This document shows, piece after piece, positions 1 to 11,549 of a DNA stretch of 64,000 bases. A model generated the notes under the pieces. That model was not told the origin of the DNA. It searched no databases and saw only the letters and a list, made by a program, of their open reading frames with translations. The DNA lies in assembly GCF_009905375.1 (NCBI RefSeq), contig NC_133649.1, positions 224,833,275-224,897,274 of the forward strand, read 5' to 3'. A program made the translations under genes and the position numbers. Each line of letters opens with the position of its first letter. Position 1 is the first letter of the stretch. The stretch is from Apium graveolens. Taxonomy: Eukaryota; Streptophyta; Magnoliopsida; Apiales; Apiaceae.

Positions 1-1113
1 AATAAAAACGAATTTCTATTATTTAATTAATAACTAAGTCATACTTAATTATTATGGGCAAAAAACATTACTTTTAATTCGAATTTATATTATCTCAATT
101 AAGTCTTACTTAATTATAATAAAATTCAAATAATCATCAATTAATTTAAATCCATAATTTAAATTAACTATTCCATTAAGTGCTCTATTTGTGCGACCCT
201 ATAGGCTATTATTTAATTGACAATAATTTTATTCTCTAATAAAATTATAAACAATGAGCGGTATCTAGTAATACATCATTGTTACCCAATTAAACAATAA
301 TTAAATCGTGATTAGATAAAACCTTTCGTGATTAATGTTTTTCATGTAATATAATCCCTTTAACCATACATATTATAGATTAAACTCGAGGCATGTATTT
401 AGTCATCCTCTTCAACATTTAATCCGGGTTTACTTGATCCATGAGTAGATTATCGAGACAAATCATTATTTGAGCATGGCCATGCTTTTATTATCTCACT
501 CAATCAAGAGGCCAATAATATCTCTCCTAATTATAGGAGGGTTAAATCCTTTATCTATCATTCATATTTCTCATACGACTCATGATATACCCGATGTCCA
601 CTTTTATCATCACCCGATCAAAAGTAACTTTTAATATAGTCAAAGTATATTAATCCTCGTATAGAAATATAATGATTTCAAGTCAAAGGATCGTTACACC
701 ATTATCACTGTGAGTCTTTCTTATGACTTTATTAAACATGAAGAATCTCACTGTGGGTCTGTCCAGTACCATGTACTCTCACATGTACCTATGTATTGAC
801 TTTAGTATCCCCATACTTATAACCAATGAGATGCGGCTATCTTGTCAAACAACATACTAGTCTATCTATGTATTATTATTGTCCTATATAATAATACTCG
901 ACTAGGGACCTTTCAGAATATGATATATTATATAATCTCAAGTTCAAGTCATGTACTTAAACTATACAATTTGTATCATGATTCTAAGGACATTTATTAT
1001 GCTAACAAAATATCGCAGTAATTAAGGTCATAATAAATACATTTATTGAATGATCAACTGACATAAAGATTATAAAAGAATAATGTATTAACTCTAGGGC
1101 ACCTACACTAACA
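1..1113 (-). repeat. Copia-1 3' LTR (partial)
   Basis: It is nearly identical to 7371-8477. The element-side end is plus-strand CTAACA at 1108-1113, that is TGTTAG read on the minus strand, directly next to a polypurine tract. The remaining 420 or so bases of the LTR lie left of the window. No protein-coding capacity is seen in it. Confidence 0.95.
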
Positions 1114-1124
1114 ATCTCCCACTT
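1114..1124 (-). other. Polypurine tract of Copia-1
   Basis: On the minus strand AAGTGGGAGAT sits directly before the TGTTAG start of the 3' LTR. In this superfamily such a tract primes plus-strand DNA synthesis. Confidence 0.8.
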
Positions 1125-1127
1125 GCA

Positions 1128-2861
1128 CTAGAGCCAATCACCCATATATCTAATACCCATGGAACTAGTGTGACCATCGTGCTTCTGCTGCGACAAGCCT
1201 TTGGTCAGTGGGTCTGCAATGTTATCATTTGTGTGCACCTTACATATGTGTATATCACCCCTTTCATTAATCTCTCCAATAAGGTGAAATCTCCTGAGTA
1301 TATGTTTAGCCCGGGAGTGTGATCTAGGTTCTTTAGCCTGTGCAATGGCTCCATTATTATCGCAGTATAGATCAATGGGATCTGCGATCGATGGAACCAC
1401 TCCCAAATCAGAAATGAACTTTCGAATCTAAACGGCCTCCTTAGCTGCTTCACAAGCTGCAATGTACTCAGCCTCCATTGTAGAATCAGCTATTGTTTCT
1501 TGCTTTGAACTCTTCCAGCTTACAGCACCTCCGTTTAGACAAAACACAAAACCAGACTGTGATACAGTATCATCTCTGTCTGTTTGGAAACTTGCATCGG
1601 TGTAACCTTTTACAACGAGTTTCTCTTCTCCTCCATACACCAAGAATGAATCTTTAGTTCTTTTCAGGTACTTAAGAATATTCTTAACTGCCGTCCAGTG
1701 ACCTTCACCCGGATTAGACTGGTATCTGCTCGTCATGCTCAAAGCATACGAGACATCTGGGCAAGTACATACCATTGCATACATGATAGATCCAATTGCT
1801 GAAGCATATGGAACTTTATTCATGTGGTCCTTCTCATCCAATGATTTCGGACACTGGTCCTTGGAGATCGTTATCCCTTGAGACACGGGGACATATCCCC
1901 TTTTTGTATTTTGCATTCCAAAACGATGCAAAACTTTATCAATGTATGTGCTCTGACTTAGACCGATCATCCTTCTAGATCTTTCTCTATAGATCCTCAT
2001 TCCTAGAATGTAGGATGCCTCTCCTAAGTCTTTAATGGAGAAATTGCTCCCTAACCAAGTCTTAACAGCCTTTAAAGAAGGTATGTCATTCCCCATTAGT
2101 AGTATATCATCAACATATAGTACTATGAATGCCATATAGCTCCCACTAACCTTCTTGTAAACACACGGTTCATCTTCGTTTTGAACAAAGCCATACTCTG
2201 TGACTATTTCATCAAAACAGATATTCCATCTCCTAGAGGATTGCTTCAATCCATAAATGGATCGACGTAATTTACATACCTTGCCAGCATTCCTTGGATC
2301 GACAAAACCCTCAGGTTGTGTCATGTACACATCCTCTTCAAGGTTTCCATTAAGGAAGGCTGTTTTGACATCCATTTGCCAGATTTCATAATCATGGAAT
2401 GCTGCAATGGCAAGTAAAATCCTTATAGACTTGACCATGGCCACTGGTGAGAAAGTTTCATCATAGTCAATACCATGAATTTATTTGAAACCTTTTGCAA
2501 CCAGCCTAGCTTTATAGGTCTGAACATTTCCATCCATGCCCTTTTTCTTCTTAAAAACCCATTTGCACCCTATGGGTTTTACCCCTTCAGGTGGATCAAC
2601 CAAAGTCCATACTTGGTTTTCGTACATGGAATCTATCTCAGATTTCATGGCTTCAAGCCATCTCTTAGAGTCTGGACTGTTCATAGAATCTTGGTATGTG
2701 AGAGGCTCATCTTCATCTATGAGCATCAAATCACTACACTGAGTCATAAGAAATCCATATATCTCTGGCTCATGGCGAAATCTACCAGATCTACGAACAA
2801 CCTGTGTTTGTTGAGCATTATCATTATTCTGCTCTTGTTCCACTTCAGGTTCAATGCTATT
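1128..2861 (-). pseudogene. pol: Copia-1 reverse transcriptase-RNase H, interrupted by two stops
   Basis: The minus-strand frame continues directly from integrase after a TAA at 2864-2862. The RT part shows a wild-type YVDD catalytic motif (YVDDILLMGND) and the LNGNLEEDVYM and CKLRRSIYGLKQS blocks typical of Copia. RNase H follows, with the YTDASF aspartate block, a SWKSSKQ block and a distal LYCDNNGAIAQAK block. Two in-frame stops break it: TAA at 2483-2481, just before the [11 protein letters not shown] block, and TAG at 1430-1428 after KEAV. All pieces are in one frame. The last codons end about 15 bases from the polypurine tract, the usual Copia spacing. The domain assignment is secure, and the enzyme would not be made intact. 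Confidence 0.92.
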
Positions 2862-4016
2862 TTACGGTTCTCGATCTTCATCGAGATCTATAGTTCTCCC
2901 ACTGTTTCTTTTGGAAACAAAATCTCTTTCCATGAAGACAGCATCTCGAGCAATAAACACTTTCTGCTCAGAAGGACTATACAAATAATACGCCTTTGTT
3001 TCATTAGGGTATCCTACAAAAATGCACTCTTCGGATTTAGGTCCAAGCTTGTCAGATTCTTGACGTTTCACAAACGCCTTACATCCCCAAACTTTCATAA
3101 AGTTCATGCCTGACCGTTTCTCCTTCCATATCTCATATGGAGTCTTTTGAACCTTCTTAGTAGGAACACGGTTAAGTGTGAAAGCCACTGTTTCTAGAGC
3201 GTAACCCCAGAAACTAATTGGAAGATCTGCATGACTCATCATCGATCGTACCATGTCCAACAAGGTGCGATTTCTCCTCTCTGAAACTCCATTCCATTGA
3301 GGTGTTCCTGGCGGAGTGAGTTGTGATACAATACCACACTCTTTTAAATACTCTCTAAATTCGGTGCTTAAGTATTCACCCCCACGATCGGATCGTAAGA
3401 TCTTAATACTTGCATCTCCGCCAATTTGCTTCTCTACTTCAACCTTGTATTCTTTAAATTTTTCAAAAGAATCGGATTTGTTCTTCATAAGATATACATA
3501 TCCATATCTACTGAAATCATCAGTGAATGTTATGAAGTAGTAGTAGCCTCCTCTAGCCATTACACGCATTGGGCCACATACATCACTATGTATTAGCTCC
3601 AGACGTTTAGTGGCCCTTTGACCCTTACCAGTGAAAGGGGCTTTAGTCATCTTACCAAGCAAACAAGATTCGCATTCTTGGTATGATTCAAAATCAAACT
3701 TATCCAAGTATCCATCCTTATGTAATTTGGATATGCGTTTCTCATTTATGTGGCCTAGACGACAATGCCAGAGGTATGTTTGATTTGAGTCATTCATTTT
3801 AAGTCGTTTGTTTTCTATATTACAGACAGGGTTATCTAAATCAAGAACATATAAACCTTTAAATAAACGCGCAACACCATAGGTTAAATCATTCAAAGCA
3901 AAAGAGCAACTGTTGTTCTTTATTGTAAACGAAAAACCTTTCTTGTCCAAACAAGAAACAGAAATAATGTTTCTGCGAATCGCAGGCACGTAAAAACAAT
4001 CTTCTAGTTCTAAAAC
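2862..4016 (-). pseudogene. pol: Copia-1 integrase
   Basis: The segment holds the N-terminal zinc-binding region (WHCRLGHINEKR followed by CESCLLGK) and the DDE core: aspartate in IHSDVCGP, aspartate in ILRSDRGGEY, glutamate in NGVSERRNRT. A C-terminal region with EECIFVGYP follows. It is read in a different frame from gag-protease: the switch falls near 4005-4020, where the gag frame continues only into nonsense. The first methionine-like codon at 3989 is a GTG inside the domain and not a real start. The frame ends in TAA at 2864-2862, after which RT follows in the same frame, so this stop is a mutation within the polyprotein. In Copia elements integrase inserts the cDNA into the host genome. 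Confidence 0.9.
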
Positions 4017-5088
4017 TAAGCCCAGAGGGCATAGATAAATAATAAGTCCCTACAGCTAAAGCAACAACTTTTGCTCCATTGCCTACTCTTAGGTCCACTT
4101 CTCCCTTAACCAATGTTCTACTTCTCTGCAGGCCCTGCACATTTATACAAATGTGAGAAGCACATCCAGTATCAAATACCCAAGATGTAGAAATAGACAT
4201 ATTGACTTCTATAACATAAATACCTGATCCAGAAATCTGAACTGCTTTCTTTTTCTTCAGATCCTCCAAGTAAATTGGACAGTTTCTCTTCCAGTGACCA
4301 TCTTTCTTACAGTAGTGACATTCACCCTTGGCGACACCACCTTTAGGCTTTAAAGCCTGTTTGGGACCTGACTTTGGCTTGGGTGTAGAATCAGATCCAA
4401 TCTTCTTCTTACCCTTCCATTTGCCCTTCCCTTTGGCCTTACCTTTATTTCCCACCATCAGTATGGGAGCAGGTTCAGCTGTCTTCATGTTGGTCTCATA
4501 TGTTCTCAACATATGCAACAATTCAGTAGGTGTTTTGTCAAATTCATTCATATTGTAGTTCATAACAAACTGAGTGAATTTGTTGTTCAAAGAATTCATG
4601 ATTAGGTCAATACCAGTTTCCGGACCAATCGGGAAACCCAAAGTTTCAAGGTACTCAATGTAACCAATCATCTTCAGAACATGTGGGCCAACTGGTTCAC
4701 TCGCCCCTTGTTTGCAGTTAAAAAGTGACTTACTCGTGTTGAACCTTTCTTGACGAGTTTGGCTTGCAAACATGCTTTGCAAGTGCTCATTGATAGTATA
4801 TGCATCCATATGCACATGCTGTCTTTGAAGCTCAGCACTCATAGTTGCCAACATAAGACATGCAACATCATTTGCATCATTCTCATCCCTTGTGCGTGCT
4901 GCTCGTTCATCAGCAGTAGCACCCTCAGGAAGGGGGCCTGGAGGAGGAATATCAATGACATGAAGCTTGCGCTCCTGCCTGAGGACAATCCTCAAATTCC
5001 TCTGCCAGTCTAGGAAGTTGTTTCCTCCTATCAGCTTGTCCTTCTCAAGGACTGAACGTACGGATAGTGTGTTTGTGTTGTTTGCCAT
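4015..5088 (-). pseudogene. gag: Copia-1 gag and protease
   Basis: The ATG at 5088 is the first of the frame, follows the long leader, and opens a typical plant Copia gag (LEKDKLIGGNNFLDWQRNL). The capsid-like region spans about residues 15-200, followed by a lysine/glycine-rich basic stretch (215-255) and a CCHC zinc knuckle (C257, C260, H265, C270). The aspartic protease begins near residue 300 with the DTG catalytic triplet at 306-308 (WVFDTGCASH). The frame is lost near residue 357, where a 1-base change shifts the protein out of frame with integrase. Gag packages the RNA, and protease cleaves the polyprotein inside the particle. The domains before the frameshift look intact. Confidence 0.92.
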
Positions 5089-6936
5089 TACTCAGTATCT
5101 ACAATAATAAAAGTGCAAAATAAACATTAGATTGTCTGAGTTAAAATTTTATGTTCATATGATTATGATATATTCATAATATATCTCCCACTATTTTTTT
5201 TATCAAATTAATAGCCCTAACTATTAATTCGGAAAGTATATCCCATAAATCTTTCTAGTGAGCCAAGATCCATATTTCGTCATGTTCTAAGTCAACCACT
5301 GGTATCCTTAAAACATGATTATTTAGGTAGACAACAGTTGTCAATTATATCATATATAATTCTTGGATAATTTGGTGAACAACAATTGATCTTATCTATC
5401 TAATAGATTTTTAACCAAACTCTATGCTTCTAAGTTCATAATAGTTGAATATAACCGTTTATATTTACCTTATTATGATGACTCAGTTAAGTTAGACCCA
5501 ATGATACAACGTCCGAATATAACCGTTTATATTCGTCGCATTTCACCATGATAGATAGTAGTCCTCTGCCATTGACAGCCCTTCCCCTTATCGATCTAGG
5601 ATTTAATGAGTGTTCATTCATTGGAAAGCATCTGATTAAAACTTAATATTTTTACTTAGGGATTTTAAATTTAGAACGATCATGATCCCATCATAAAGAG
5701 ATTCCCAATTTTTCCTTGAATAAAATAATTCAAATCAATACTCGTCAATGGTTTGATTTCCAGGTAGTGGAGGAGTCACATCGGTCTCGCTTAAAACCCA
5801 CAGCCTTACAAGTTCTATGAACCCGTTGTTGACAAAATCGCCCCATGTCAGAAATAAAGAAAATTCGTATTTTATTCCGTGTTTCATAAACACAAGAATC
5901 TCATGATCGATTGTTAATTTTAAATCTTGAGTCGTTACAGATTTTATCTTGTTTAAAGGCATGGCATGGGTGATGTATCTAATACATACATGCATCATTA
6001 ATCTAATTAAAACATGCATTTTCTACTCTACACATACTATTTATACATCATATGAAAAGTGCGTAAAGTAAACGTGCAATAGTTATGGCCCAATCCTATG
6101 TGATCTTTTCAGGCTAATGAAAAGATCAAGGTCAGTCTATGGTGTAAAAATAACTATTACATATGTCTTCTCTATTGCTTCCATTGTCTCCTTGGCCTCC
6201 ATAGGATGCCTCCTCTTTCCCTTGTCCTTCTTGGATGTTACATTAAGAATTATACTAATGAACTTACAAAAGAACTCGAGTTACATTCGAGATAAAACAA
6301 CTACAAATAGAAAACGACATGCAAGTCGTATTTATTACAAACCAAAAGAATAAACCATTACAACTAAGGTCTTAAGGCCATAACTATGCACCATGCTCAA
6401 GTAACCATTAAAGAACATGATAGATCATATAAAGATGACATACTATTTATCACTTATCATGATCCAATCAAGAATAATAAATAAGTAAAGCATATGTCAT
6501 AAGAACAAATTAAAAATGAAACCCTAAGCACGCGGATCGACCTCCGCGGTGAGGTCGCTGGGGGGGTTCAGGGGGGCAGCGAGCCCCCCCATGGCGGAAA
6601 TTTTTGCAAAATCAAGTATCAGAATACTAGCAAAACATGTATCAGAATACTATTCCAGAAGCATGTATCAGTATACACACGATCCATATTCCAGTTACCA
6701 AAAACATGTATCAGTATACATATTTTAAGAGATCTCATACATATGAGTTATGGCAGATCTTAAACATACTAGTATCATCATATAGATCATTAACAGATTC
6801 ATTATATCATTCATATAACATAACTGTTATCATGGCAGACTCATATAACATAACTGTTATCATGGCAGACTCATCACACATGCATACTTGTAAAAATACA
6901 GTAAACACGTAACCAAATCAGCCCCTTATACACGTA
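5089..6936 (-). other. Copia-1 untranslated leader, no gene recognised
   Basis: About 1.85 kb lies between the PBS and the gag start, long for a Copia leader. I see no conserved protein. It holds two copies of a small hairpin (5448-5465 and 5516-5533, stem AATATAA/TTATATT, loop CCGT) and a GC-rich patch with runs of G and C (about 6531-6600). It also has four spaced copies of a TATCAG-ATAC motif (about 6614-6720) and a perfect 30-bp tandem duplication (6811-6870). The leader may hold packaging or translation signals, which is inference only. Confidence 0.6.
6811..6870. repeat. Perfect 30-bp tandem duplication in the Copia-1 leader
   Basis: Bases 6811-6840 and 6841-6870 are identical. Only two units are present and there is no third partial copy. 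Replication slippage is the simplest origin. Confidence 0.95.
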
Positions 6937-6948
6937 GCTCTGATACCA
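6937..6948 (-). promoter_or_regulatory. Primer binding site of Copia-1 (tRNA-iMet)
   Basis: The minus strand reads TGGTATCAGAGC, the complement of the 3' end of plant initiator methionine tRNA. One base (6949) separates it from the LTR end at 6950. It fixes the element's orientation and marks 6950-8477 as the 5' LTR. Confidence 0.95.
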
Positions 6949-6949
6949 T

Positions 6950-8477
6950 TGTTAGGTTTCGAAGGCATAAAACGCAGCGGATAAACGTAAATAAAACAAA
7001 AATTTCGAAACCCAAAAACAGGATCCATGTATAATTATGGGCAGATTATGGAGATAACGAATCATACCTTTCAAGAGCTTAACTTTCACGAACTCAACGG
7101 AGATCCTAGCTATCACGCTTTGTGTCTACCTCTCGGAGAAACACCTCTATGGTATCCACACGAGCACCTTCAAGAATGTCTCACGAACTTGACTACGGAA
7201 TGGATGTACTAGCCTCCTTCTTGACGATCTGAATTGCCTTTGCCTCTCTTTGCTGCTAGGGTTTTCTCAAAACCGTACAAGCCTCTTTAACCTATCATTA
7301 TGTATTTATAATGGCTGATTAAAAAGGCCCATAACAGCAAAGCCCAACCCTAGTAGGTATTGGATTAAATAATAAAAATGAATTTCTATTATTTAATTAA
7401 TAACTAAGTCATACTTAATTATTATGGGCAAAAAACATTCCTTTTAATTCGAATTTATATTATCTCAATTAAGTCTTACTTAATTATAATAAAATTCAAA
7501 TAATCATCAATTAATTTAAATCCATAATTTAAATTAACTATTCCATTAAGTGCTCTATTTTTGCGACCCTATAGGCTATTATTTAATTGTTTTTATTCTC
7601 TAATAAAATTATAAACAATGAGCGGTATCTAGTAATACATCATTGTTACCCAATTAAACAATAATTAAATCGTGATTAGATAAAACCTTTCATGATTAAT
7701 GTTTTTCGTGTAATATAATCCCTTTAACCATACATATTATAGATTAAACTCGAGGCATGTATTTAGTCATCCTCTTCAACATTTAATCCGGGTTTACTTG
7801 ATCCATGAGTAGATTATCGAGACAAATCATTATTTGAGCATGGCCATGCTTTTATAATCTCACTCAATCAAGAGGCCAATAATATCTCTCCTAATTATAG
7901 GAGGGTTAAATCCTTTATCTATCATTCATATTTCTCATACGACTCATGATATACCCGATATCCACTTTTATCATCACCCGATCAAAAGTAACTTTTAATG
8001 TTGTCAAAGTATATTAATCCTCGTATAGAAATATAATGATTTCAAGTCAAAGGATCGTTACACCATTATCACTGTGAGTCTTTCTTATGACTTTATTAAA
8101 CATGAAGAATCTCACTGTGGGTCTGTCCAGTACCATGTACTCTCACATGTACCTATGTATTGACTTTAGTATCCCCATACTTATAACCAATGAGATGTGG
8201 CTATCTTGTCAAACAACATACTAGTCTATCTATGTATTATTATTGTCCTATATAATAATACTCGACTAGGGACCTTTAAGAATATGATATATTATATAAT
8301 CTCAAGTTCAAGTCATGTACTTAAACTATACAATTTGTATCATGATTCTAAGGACATTTATTATGCTAACAAAATATCGCAGTAATTAAGGTCATAATAA
8401 ATACATTTATTGAATGATCAACTGACATAAAGATTATAAAAGAATAATGTATTGCCTCTAGGGCACCTACACTAACA
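6950..8477 (-). repeat. Copia-1 5' LTR (1528 bp)
   Basis: The LTR has TGTTAG / CTAACA inverted ends, matches 1-1113 over the shared part, and abuts the PBS. A perfect TATA box (minus strand TATAAATA, 7310-7303) lies about 355 bp from the LTR 3' end and suggests where U3 passes into R. The small ORFs inside it are not conserved as protein. Confidence 0.95.
7303..7310 (-). promoter_or_regulatory. TATA box of the Copia-1 promoter
   Basis: The minus strand reads TATAAATA inside the 5' LTR. Transcription would start about 30 bases further along, near 7270-7280. Confidence 0.55.
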
Positions 8478-8949
8478 AATTATACATTTAATCTTTTGAG
8501 AAAAATGATGTACAATAGTGATTTCAAAAGATTTTATTGAAATAAGAAATCACTAATGTAGAAAGAAGTTTGATTTTCTCCTAAAACTCACTGCACATAT
8601 AAAACAATATGTTTGTTCCTAGTGATAAGAGAGTTATTAATATGACGACTCTACTAGTTCATATTAAACTGTAACTTCAGTTAGAGTGTCATACCATGTT
8701 CTTGATGATTGATTGAGTAGTACACTAGTTCATACCAACCTGAAGTAAGATTGTGAAGAAGAGATTGCATAGTCCAATAGATCTGCAGCTGTAAAGTCCA
8801 TGAACTGTGGTGCACTGACTTCCTCTTTTGACTTACCAACCAGGAGTACACTTGTACACATCTTACTAGAGTCCAATTTCAAGTATAATGTGCATCAGGT
8901 GCATGATATGTCGTAATATTCTCAAGTCTCGTCACTGGTGCTATATGTT
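8478..8949 (-). other. Decayed Copia-2 sequence, no gene recognised
   Basis: This stretch lies downstream of the protease relic in element orientation. It should contain the start of integrase, but I cannot recognise the zinc-binding motif in any frame. One minus-strand frame around 8850-8740 stays open for about 35 codons without a recognisable match. Confidence 0.4.
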
Positions 8950-9160
8950 AGATACTGCTTCCTGATAATAACCTAGCACAATATACAAATTTTCAATGAT
9001 AACATTACCAGCTTACAAACAGCCATATCCCTCAGATAAACCTTTGCTGTTATCTCCAAAGGTAACCAGTGGGCCAGCTTTCTCAATCCACATTTGATAG
9101 CAGGGCTCTATCTCCGGTCATATGTCTTGATGATCCACTTGTCAAGAATCCACACTACCG
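8950..9160 (-). pseudogene. pol: Copia-2 aspartic protease relic
   Basis: On the minus strand a WILD motif is followed, after one extra base, by SGSSRHMTGDRALLSNV. Together this matches the Copia protease signature with a broken frame between the catalytic D and SG. Further on, AGNVIIEN matches the end of the domain. Stops in the remaining part show it is dead. Confidence 0.7.
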
Positions 9161-9195
9161 GTTACACCTGTATACTACTCTGCACTTTAAATGGA

Positions 9196-11453
9196 TTAGA
9201 CCTTCTTCAGAACCCAAACTTGGTTGGGCCTGGAATACTTGTAGAATTGTCCTTTGTCAGGCAAAACAACATTTTTAATTTTAATGGTCTCAACATCCTC
9301 AATGACTGAACATTTGACCTTGTAAACAGCCTTAAAAAATTTCTGTTTAGGCTTAGGCACAAATGTCTCCTTTCTAGCCTTAGAAAGACTAGCAGTCTTA
9401 GACCTATCAGCTTCTTGTTATTCACATGTTGACGAGGAGTAGTCTTATTATTATAAACATGCTTACCATTAAAATAAGCATACATTATATTAAAAGCACA
9501 AGACATACAATTAGAAACACCACATGCTTTATGAGAGATATTAACAACAGGCAATTTATGCATGGTAGACATGGCATTTTTGTTATCCAACTCATGTGTG
9601 TCTGAGTTAGTCTCAGTTGCTTTCACAACTTTGACTGGAACTTTCGACACACTTGGCTTGGAAACAACCTTCTCATTAGCATAATCTTCAGCACGTATTT
9701 CTTCTTGAATAACAGAAGAGGTCGCATCAAATGGTTCAGCAATTGATGCTTTATAGAGGGGTTCATCAACACCCTTAAGCACATGTGGTACTTCCCTCCC
9801 TTTAGCACAGACATGAGGAGGGGAGTTTATGCCTAATTCTCCAATAGCAACATTGTAATCATAACCTATTCCAGATGTTTGACTAACAGCTTGCTTACTG
9901 TAGAACTCTTTAGCCTTCGAACAAGAATTGAAGTAGGCTCTAACCTTAGTCTCAAGACCGGTGATCTTGTCTTTGAGAATAGTTTCGAGTTTTCTATAAC
10001 AGTCAACTCTATTCTCTAGAAAATATACTTGTTCTTTTAACTTGTCTTGATTAATGTGCACAAGTCTTAATTCATTGACCTCTTTCTCAAGGTCTTTGAT
10101 CTGTAAACTTAACAGTTCATTATCACGACGAGCACAATCTAAGTTACCTCCTAGATGATAAACTAATTCAGCATCAGTATATTTTACCTCTTTTCTTGAC
10201 GATGAAGCTTTTCCATCAATAACCATAAGAGCAAGATTCCCTTCTTCTTCATCTTCACTATCAGTATTATCCCAGCTTCTTCCCTTTGCCAGATAAGCCC
10301 TTTCAGAGTTACTCTTCTGATTTGAATCATAAGAGTTCTTCCTTACTTGCTTTGGCTTCCTACATTCTGTGGCAAAGTGTCCCAACTCATTGCAGTTATA
10401 GCATCTGATGGTGCTCCGATCAACCATCCCTGTTTTTTATCCACCACTGCTGGTGTTAGAGGATGAAGATCCACCTTTCTGGAATTTGTTGTAGTTGGAC
10501 TTGTACTTAAACTTGGGATTTCTCTTGAATCTGACATTGGAGAATCTCTTGACAATTTGGGCCATTGACTCATCTTCCAATTGCTCCAGCTCTTCCAAGG
10601 AATAAAAATCATCACTGGATTGATTTGTAGTAGGAGGATCATATTCTGCTACTAACACATTTTCCTCAGCCTTGGAAAACTGTACCATTCTCTATGACTG
10701 TTGAGATTGTTGTTGTTGTTGACCTTCTGCTACAAGAGCAGTAGATGTGTTGACCATTCTATCTTTCCCGTAGACTTCCTTTTGCTGAATCCGCTTCAAC
10801 TCATAGGTTTTCAACACACCATAGAGTCTATCCAAAGAAATCTCACTCAGATCTCTAGCTTCTCTAATGGCAGTGATTCTATGTTCAAGATGAGTTGGCA
10901 GTGTTAAAAGAAACTTTTTGTTGACCTCCCTGATTGAATAATATTTCCCATTTATGTTTAGGTTGTTGATCAACACATTGTACCTCTCAAACACTTCAGT
11001 AATTCCTTCTCCTGGATTTGATTTAAAATATTCATACTCAGAGGTTAGGATCTCCAACTTGTTCTCCCTAACTTCCTCTGTACCTTCATTAATCACCTCA
11101 ATAGTTTCCCAGATGTGTTTGGAATTTTTACAGTTCATCACATGTTTGTTCATCAAGGGATCGAGGGAATCAACTAAAATTAACTGAAGGCTGGCATCCA
11201 AGGAGGCTTCTTCTTTTTCAGCAGGAGAAAAATCCTCAGGCTCTTTTGGATAGGTTCTAGCTTTGGTAATCACAACATCATCTACTATCACCTCTGGTTC
11301 AATAACCATTGCAGTTGTTGGACCCTTCTTTAACAAGTTCAGATATTTGGGATTTGCAACTTGTAAAAACAAGAGCATCTTCTTCTTCCACATGATATAA
11401 TTTTCTTTATCAAATAGTGGAATTTTAACGGTTCCAACTTTTTGTGAAGTCAT
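9196..11453 (-). pseudogene. gag: Copia-2 gag, SIRE type, with two stops and a frameshift
   Basis: The ATG at 11453 (MTSQKVGTVKIPLFDKENY) is preferred over the upstream methionine at 11498 because homologous gags begin at this point. Order: capsid-like region to about 10760, glutamine-rich linker, an acidic YSLEELEQLEDESMA block, a basic segment, and a CCHC knuckle (CYNCNELGHFATEC, about 10412-10370). A Ser/Asp/Glu stretch and a predicted coiled coil (LEKEVNELRL and following, about 10110-9900) come next, then a distal CGVSNCMSC cluster. TAG at 10694-10692 and TAA at 10439-10437 interrupt one otherwise continuous frame. After about 9420 the true frame shifts and runs to about 9196. This would be the structural protein of the particle; the copy is inactive. 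Confidence 0.85.
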
Positions 11454-11535
11454 TATGAATTTTTGAATAAATAAAAATTCAAGGAGTTGAGAAATCACAA
11501 AAGTCTAGGATCTTGATTTGTTTGTTAATCAGAAG

Positions 11536-11547
11536 GCTCTGATACCA
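11536..11547 (-). promoter_or_regulatory. Primer binding site of Copia-2 (tRNA-iMet)
   Basis: The minus strand reads TGGTATCAGAGC, two bases away from the LTR end (TGTTAG at 11550 on the plus strand). It confirms that gag at 9196-11453 belongs to the LTR that starts at 11550. Confidence 0.93.
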
Positions 11548-11549
11548 AT

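Larger units (their letters stand above)
1..8477 (-). mobile_element. Copia-1, Ty1/Copia LTR retrotransposon, truncated by the window edge
   Basis: Read on the minus strand the order is 5' LTR (8477-6950), tRNA-iMet PBS, long leader, gag, protease, integrase, reverse transcriptase, RNase H, polypurine tract and 3' LTR (1113-1, continuing outside the window). Integrase before RT defines the Copia superfamily. The two LTRs align from base 1 with base 7371, with roughly 15 differences that I can count by eye plus a 6-bp gap, so the insertion is fairly recent. The coding region carries three in-frame stops and one frameshift, so this copy is not autonomous. It lies in the pol region of an older SIRE-like remnant that resumes at 8478. 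The left flank is missing, so a target duplication cannot be checked. Confidence 0.95.

Noticed and set aside
2475..3113. 212-codon plus-strand frame opposite Copia-1 pol
   Set aside because: It is a shadow of the minus-strand integrase/RT coding sequence, without an independent signal.
6614..6870. CRISPR-like repeat array
   Set aside because: Repeats are few and irregular, spacers are not uniform, and the context is a plant retrotransposon leader.
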